A stretch of DNA of 64,000 nucleotides from positions 124,001 through 188,000 of the forward strand of contig JAVXUO010002261.1 of assembly GCA_033065855.1 (NCBI GenBank). The letters are read 5' to 3'. This document shows, piece by piece, positions 59,416 through 64,000 of this stretch (its first letter is position 1; every line of letters begins with the position of its first letter). The notes under the pieces are model-generated. The model saw nothing but the letters and a program-made list of their open reading frames with translations, did not search any database and was not told where the DNA came from. The stretch comes from Escallonia rubra. Its lineage: Eukaryota; Streptophyta; Magnoliopsida; Escalloniales; Escalloniaceae. The position numbers and the translations under genes are program-made.

Positions 59416-59574
59416 TTCACTCCTCTTGCCCTTTTCTCATGTGTTCAATGTTAAGGTATGCCTATCTATTTGCTGAGATTGTTTTCTTATGACCAATGAG
59501 GTGAAGGCTATCGTCGTAGATGTTATTGAAATCAAAAGGCTAACAAGATGTGATGTAACGGACTTTTCCTTTCT

Positions 59575-60337
59575 TGTGTTTGTCTCTTATAGCTGTAAGC
59601 TTGGGGTTCCTCTACTTTGTACTAGTTGAAGTTTCTTCGTTTTTGCAGCTTGAGGATTCTAATGAAGTGGTTTTGCAATGCTTTTCAAATGGTCCAAAAC
59701 TCAAGTTCGATGGTAGAGTGCATTTATAACTAGTCGGTATGTAACTGCTGGAAAATGTTTGATATATCAGAATTGTTCGTTTCACAACACCAGATTGCGA
59801 TATTAAACTAAACCACGAAAAACGGGTGCCTGGAAGCGTGCACAGAGAATGTGTATGCATGTTTTCTGGCCATGTATATGACAGAATCTAAGACAACCGT
59901 GCGAGAGGTCAACTAGCTAAGTGGAATTATAATTGAATGTGCACAATGTGTATGAGGATATTAAAGAGCGTTATATTCTGCCAATTATCACCTGAGAGGA
60001 AGGAGATAGTTTTTAACTTTGGTGTGGAAGTGACAGAGAAGTAATTTTTCTGTTCGTTTGGTACATAATCTCGTTAAATCGTGCAATTTGGTGTATCTAA
60101 TTGGAGTTGCAAGTTGGAAAAACTTTGGCAGCAACATGGGTTGTAGGTTAATTTTCTTCTGTTGAGCTGCTTTTGCTTATGCAGTTTTTTGCGATTGACA
60201 GTTACTTTTTAGAAGACGAAACAACCCAAAGTGACTCCACAAAAGTACCTCTTCGTGTACAAAGTCCACTATCAGTGCGCAATCAAGACAGGATCATGGT
60301 CTGGAAGGATAAAAACAAAGAGAGCATCGAAGGAGTA
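59575..60337 (+). repeat. Dispersed block R4
   Basis: Same repeat as 44870-45660, nearly identical over long stretches (59730-60170). It includes the first bases of the RNase H insert after AAGACAGGATCAT and is then cut off at 60337. Confidence 0.8.
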
Positions 60338-61229
60338 GAAAACTGCTCGAAGGAGGGGTGGATTCGTAAGAAGGGCGGGTCGAGGGTCTTTGCCGGGGGT
60401 AACGGACAGACCGGCTGACGTGTAAGTCTCGGGCATATGATATATCAAAATGAATACAAAGACACAGCAAAAAAAAAAGGGTCATTTACAAACATCCGAT
60501 CGTAGTCTTCTGTACAAATACAATACAAAAGTCGTCTTCAAATGACGTGACAGGTTACCGGGTAAAAGAGGAACCGAACCCCCTCCCCGTCCTCCCAACA
60601 AAACTTGGTGCCTAAGCTATTAATAAAACAAATTAACCGTTCCTTCTCCCACCCCCAAAATTATCCTCTTCTCCTCTGTCAATAATCAATATACTAGCAT
60701 AACAGAAAACCTCCTCCTTCCATGCCTACGGCCGGTCGACTTCGGCTTGACCGTACCGGCCAAGATGAGTCGGAGTTCGTGGAGGCAAATGCGACACAGG
60801 GAGAAGAAGCCGAGTGGTTAAGGGAGATGAGAGAAGTCAACCGGAAAAATGAACCACCATCCGTACAACTACGATCAGCTCCGGCATTATGGATTGGACA
60901 GTCCGCAGTTTCGAAAGGAGCTGAGGAAGCACATGATGCAATTCGGCAACAGTTTACTTAAGGCGCTCAATGTAAACAGGCGCCTAGAATTAACTGGTGG
61001 CGGGAACCTGAGAGTGTTCAAAGTACGACGGCGGCCCCGCCGCCGCAACGCCGCCCAACGACATCAGGTAGTATTTGCGACATTAGGTAGTATTTGCATG
61101 AAAACTGCTTTAGTGAGAATATCAGCCAACTGATAACGACTGCTTAATTATAGGGATAATTGTCTACTTAATTATAGGGATAATTGTATGTTTGATTATA
61201 GGATCTGGAGTGATTGTAGGATTTAGATT
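60338..61229 (-). repeat. Inverted 892-bp array segment
   Basis: Reverse complement of 47318-48185: the copia/LTR-like left edge plus the first half of unit U1. It starts at GAAAACTGCTCGAAGG (60338) and ends at ...GGATTTAGATT (61229), where the array continues in normal orientation with CGCTCTTGAGCC. It carries an extra repeat of GGTAGTATTTGC near 61067-61096. Confidence 0.85.
60722..61133 (+). pseudogene. Repeat-ORF family, inverted copy in unit U6
   Basis: On the plus strand because of the inversion. Frame 1 starts MPTAGRLRLDRTGQD at 60722 (79 codons). Frame 2 starts MNHHPYNYDQLRHYG at 60849 and runs 94 codons into the LTR-like remnant, ending ..GSICMKTALVRISAN. The sequence upstream (60540-60721) is the leader-like region found before every copy. 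Confidence 0.5.
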
Positions 61230-62178
61230 CGCTCTTGAGCCGGATCCGAACCCGGCTGGGTGCCGTCTTCTAGTGTGGTTCGGAGGAGTGTTCTACTCGC
61301 TTCGCAACGGGGTGTCGATGAAACTGTGCGAATTACTAGGGTTTCGATTCGGAAAGGAAAAGCGATGCTGTTGCTGTTTAAAAATGTTGATTCGGTTCGG
61401 GTTTCGGGTTTTGGGAGGCGGGAAGGAGGATGGGGTGGAGGAGATTAGACGGGGACGGGGTGTTAAAGAAACTGGGTTCGGTAGTCAGTAGCGGGGAGTG
61501 CTTTTGAAATGGGTTGTGCTTGGATTTGGGCGGCTTGGGAAGAAGGCGATAGGAAAGAGGAACGCCAATGATGTTGCATTTTCGGATAAATTAGGGTTTC
61601 AGGAGAAGAGGAGTGAGTGGTTAATGAGGCTTCACTACTGGGAAATGAGTGTGAGAATGGGCTGTGGTAGTGAGAAAGTGCGCGTGTAAAGAAGGCGAAA
61701 GGAAAGTGGAATGTCGACGATGTTGGATTTTTCGGGGGTGATTCTTTGGCGGAATGTGACAGGGGTAAAGGGTGCTTGAAGGAGGAAGGTTGCGAAGCCG
61801 AAATGGGGAGGTGTTGGTTGGAGTGATTCGGTAAAAGTTGATGGCAGGAGTTTATAGGAGAGAAAGGGGAATCAATTGACTAGGACTTGATAATGAGAGT
61901 GGACCGTGTGGTGGATCAAGTGAAACTGGAATTGGGCACGAAATAAGAGAAATTAACTGGTACTGCAGTTCTAGATGTCTCACAGTTTACTAGGAGGTTC
62001 TGCTCAAAATGAGTTGAAGAATGGTAAGAGTGATGATGGTACTGGTGATGGGGTTAAGAGAAGACTCACTAGAGAAGAGAGGGGGCATGGCAAAGTAGTT
62101 CAGGTTGAGGGGGCTGACGCCTGCCCATTGCCGGAAGGTCAAGGAAGTTGGTGACCTGATGACGGGGGATACGGTGAC

Positions 62179-62212
<34 letters not shown>

Positions 62213-62230
62213 TGTCCTATGGTAGCGAAA
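61230..62230. repeat. Tandem-array unit U6 (right part)
   Basis: Normal-orientation second half of a unit, from CGCTCTTGAGCCGG to the end of the 23S fragment. It includes the conserved 63-codon plus-strand frame (61498-61689). Confidence 0.85.
62112..62230 (+). rRNA. Plastid-type 23S rRNA fragment (U6), non-functional
   Basis: Same 119-nt fragment with AACTGTCCTATGG, as in U1 and U5. Confidence 0.85.
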
Positions 62231-62263
62231 GAGTTTTAGCCTCAGTTTCCATAGCCTGCACTT

Positions 62264-62693
62264 CTACATTTTCCATCGAAGGGTTGGCACACTCACCACA
62301 AACTTGGCTTGATTCTCCGGTTGCTCGGAGTTTCCGGCACCGACTTGAAGATGACGTTGGGCGGTGTTGCAGCGGCGGGGCCGCCGTCGTACTTTGAACA
62401 CTCTCAGGTTCCCGCCACCAGTTAATTCTAGGCGCCTGTTTACATTGAGCGCCTTAAGTAAACTGTTGCCGAATTGCATCATGTGCTTCCTCAGCTCCTT
62501 TCGAAACTGCGGACTGTCCAATCCATAATGCCGGAGCTGATCGTAGTTGTACGGATGGTGGTTCATTTTTCCGGTTGACTTCTCTCATCTCCCTTAACCA
62601 CTCGGCTTCTTCTCCCTGTGTCGCATTTGCCTCCACGAACTCCGACTCATCTTGGCCGGTACGGTCAAGCCGAAGTCGACCGGCCGTAGGCAT
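62264..62693 (-). pseudogene. Repeat-ORF family, array unit U7
   Basis: Frame 1: 79 codons from 62693 (MPTAGRLRLDRTGQD). Frame 2: 100 codons from 62566 to 62264 (MNHHPYNYDQLRHYG...), the same arrangement as U2. No domain recognised. Confidence 0.5.
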
Positions 62694-63948
62694 GGAAGAA
62701 GGAGGAGGTTTTCTGTTATGCTAGTATATTGATTATTGACAGAGGAGAAGAGGATAATTTTGGGGGTGGGAGAAGGAACGGTTAATTTGTTTTATTAATA
62801 GCTTAGGCACCAAGTTTTGTTGGGAGGACGGGGAGGGGGTTCGGTTCCTCTTTTACCCGGTAACCTGTCACGTCATTTGAAGATGACTTTTGTATTGTAT
62901 TTGTACAAAAGACTACTACCGGATGTTTGTAAATGACCCTTTTTTTTTTGCTGTGTCTTTGTATTCATTTTGATATATCATATGCCCGAGACTTACACGT
63001 CAGCCGGTCTGTCCGTTACCCCCGGCAAAGACCCTCGACCCGCCCTTCTTACGAATCCACCCCTCCTTCGAACAGTTTTCGCTCTTGAGCCGAACTCGGC
63101 TGGGTGCCGTCTTCTAGTGTGGTTCGGAGGAGTGTTCTACTCGCTTCGCAACGGGGTGTCGATGAAACTGCGCGAATTACTAGGGTTTCGATTCGGAAAG
63201 GAAAAGCGATGCTGTTGCTGTTTAAAAATGTTGATTCGGTTCGGGTTTTGGGAGGCGGGAAGGAGGATGGGGTGGAGGAGATTAGACGGGGACGGGGTGT
63301 TAAAGAAACTGGGTTCGGTAGTCAGTAGCGGGGAGTGCTTTTGAAATGGGTTGTGCTTGGATTTGGGCGGCTTGGGAAGAAGGCGATAGGAAAGAGGAAC
63401 GCCAATGATGTTGCATTTTCGGATAAATTAGGGTTTCAGGAGAAGAGGAGTGAGTGGTTAATGAGGCTTCACTACTGGGAAATGAGTGTGAGAATGGGTT
63501 GTGGTAGTGAGAAAGTGCGCGTGTAAAGAAGGCGAAAGGAAAGTGGAATGTCGACGATGTTGGATTTTTCGGGGGTGATTCTTTGGCGGAATGTGACAGG
63601 GGTAAAGGGTGCTTGAAGGAGGAAGGTTGCGAAGCCGAAATGGGGAGGTGTTGGTTGGAGTGATCCGGTAAAAGTTGATGGCAGGAGTATATAGGAGAGA
63701 AAGGGGAATCAATTGACTAGGACTTGATAATGAGAGTGGACCGTGTGGTGGATCAAGTGAAACTGGAATTGGGCACGAAATAAGAGAAATTAACTGGTAC
63801 TGCAGTTCTAGATGTCTCACAGTTTACTAGGAGGTTCTGCTCAAAATGAGTTGAAGAATGGTAAGAGTGATGATGGTACTGGTGATGGGGTTAAGAGAAG
63901 ACTCACTAGAGAAGAGAGGGGGCAGAGCAAAGTAGTTCAGGTTGAGGG

Positions 63949-64000
63949 GGCTGACGCCTGCCCACTGCCGGAAGGTCAAGGAAGTTGGTGACCTGATGAC
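63949..64000 (+). rRNA. Plastid-type 23S rRNA fragment (U7), cut by the window end
   Basis: The first 52 nt of the fragment (GCTGACGCCTGCCCACTGCC onward), identical in start point to the other copies. Confidence 0.8.

Larger units (their letters stand above)
56375..60337. repeat. Segmental duplication block 2 (F-box locus 2)
   Basis: Homologous to 42600-45660. It lies between two stretches of the tandem array. The left edge is near 56375 and the 185 bp before it (56190-56374) match neither the array nor block 1. The right edge is at 60337, inside the first 40 bp of the RNase H insert, where it meets an inverted piece of array. Confidence 0.85.
62231..64000. repeat. Tandem-array unit U7, runs to the window end
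   Basis: Collinear with U1 and U2; carries a 6-bp deletion in GAGCCGAACTCGG near 63090. The array clearly continues beyond the window. Confidence 0.85.

Noticed and set aside
48449..63526. 63-codon plus-strand frame identical in several array units as a conserved gene
   Set aside because: Identity extends over the whole unit including non-coding parts. The frame is stopped in U3 and deleted in U4. Recent amplification explains it.
48572..63820. 120-codon minus-strand frame repeated in the array (begins MRHLELQYQL)
   Set aside because: Conserved only as far as the units themselves are. Ser/Pro/His-rich with no domain. Absent or shortened in U4 and U5.
49063..63999. Functional rRNA genes or a nuclear rDNA repeat
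   Set aside because: Only 119 nt of 23S are present in each unit, with substitutions in the conserved loop, and no 16S/18S, 5S or tRNA parts. The sequence is organellar in type, not nuclear 25S.
47464..64000. CRISPR-like or satellite/centromere array
   Set aside because: Units are about 1.84 kb, gene-like in content and few in number. No short spaced repeats, and the setting is a plant nuclear genome.

Overview
The window is plant nuclear DNA, from a flowering plant and probably a eudicot. Genes are sparse and carry GT/AG introns, several products have secretory signal peptides, and most of the sequence is transposon-derived. There are no operons, no ribosome-binding sites and no prokaryotic gene packing. 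The species cannot be named from the sequence.

Gene part, 1-28.3 kb. Two Tourist-like elements with GGC/GGT-rich interiors (152-823 and 4167-4567) precede a five-exon 12-oxophytodienoate reductase of the OPR3 type (5193-9721, + strand). It ends in the peroxisomal signal SRL. Four tandem glycoside hydrolase family 17 (beta-1,3-glucanase, PR-2-like) loci follow on the minus strand. Three are intact (10192-11220, 13714-14733, 22319-23344). One (18784-19816) is frameshifted and has lost its acid/base glutamate. A MULE-like element with long terminal inverted repeats lies between the second and third. A single-exon germin-like protein gene (27611-28249, + strand) closes this part. Jasmonate synthesis, PR-2 glucanases and a germin-like protein are all defence or cell-wall functions, but joint regulation is only inference.

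Repeat-rich part, 28.3-42.6 kb. A block of about 1 kb downstream of the germin-like gene recurs at 39.4, 44.9 and 59.6 kb. From 29.6 to 36.7 kb lies a degenerate LTR-retroelement complex with initiator-tRNA-Met primer-binding sites. It holds fragments of a nepenthesin-type aspartic protease and several broken copies of an unrecognised ORF family, and it is itself duplicated 4,047 bp apart. An RNase H-domain relic at 39.8-41.4 kb is split by a 1.38-kb transposon.

Duplicated F-box and tandem-array part, 42.6-64 kb. Two 371-aa F-box genes (43592-44707 and 58300-59415) sit in segmental copies about 14.7 kb apart. Downstream of each lies an array of units of about 1.84 kb (47.46-56.19 kb, and 60.34 kb to the window end). 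Every unit carries the unrecognised ORF family on the minus strand and a 119-nt fragment of plastid-type 23S rRNA. One unit keeps the intact recognition sequence of the homing endonuclease I-CeuI. The start of the second array is inverted over 892 bp. The plastid-rDNA-bearing tandem array, and its link through the ORF family to the LTR complex at 30 kb, is the least ordinary feature here.
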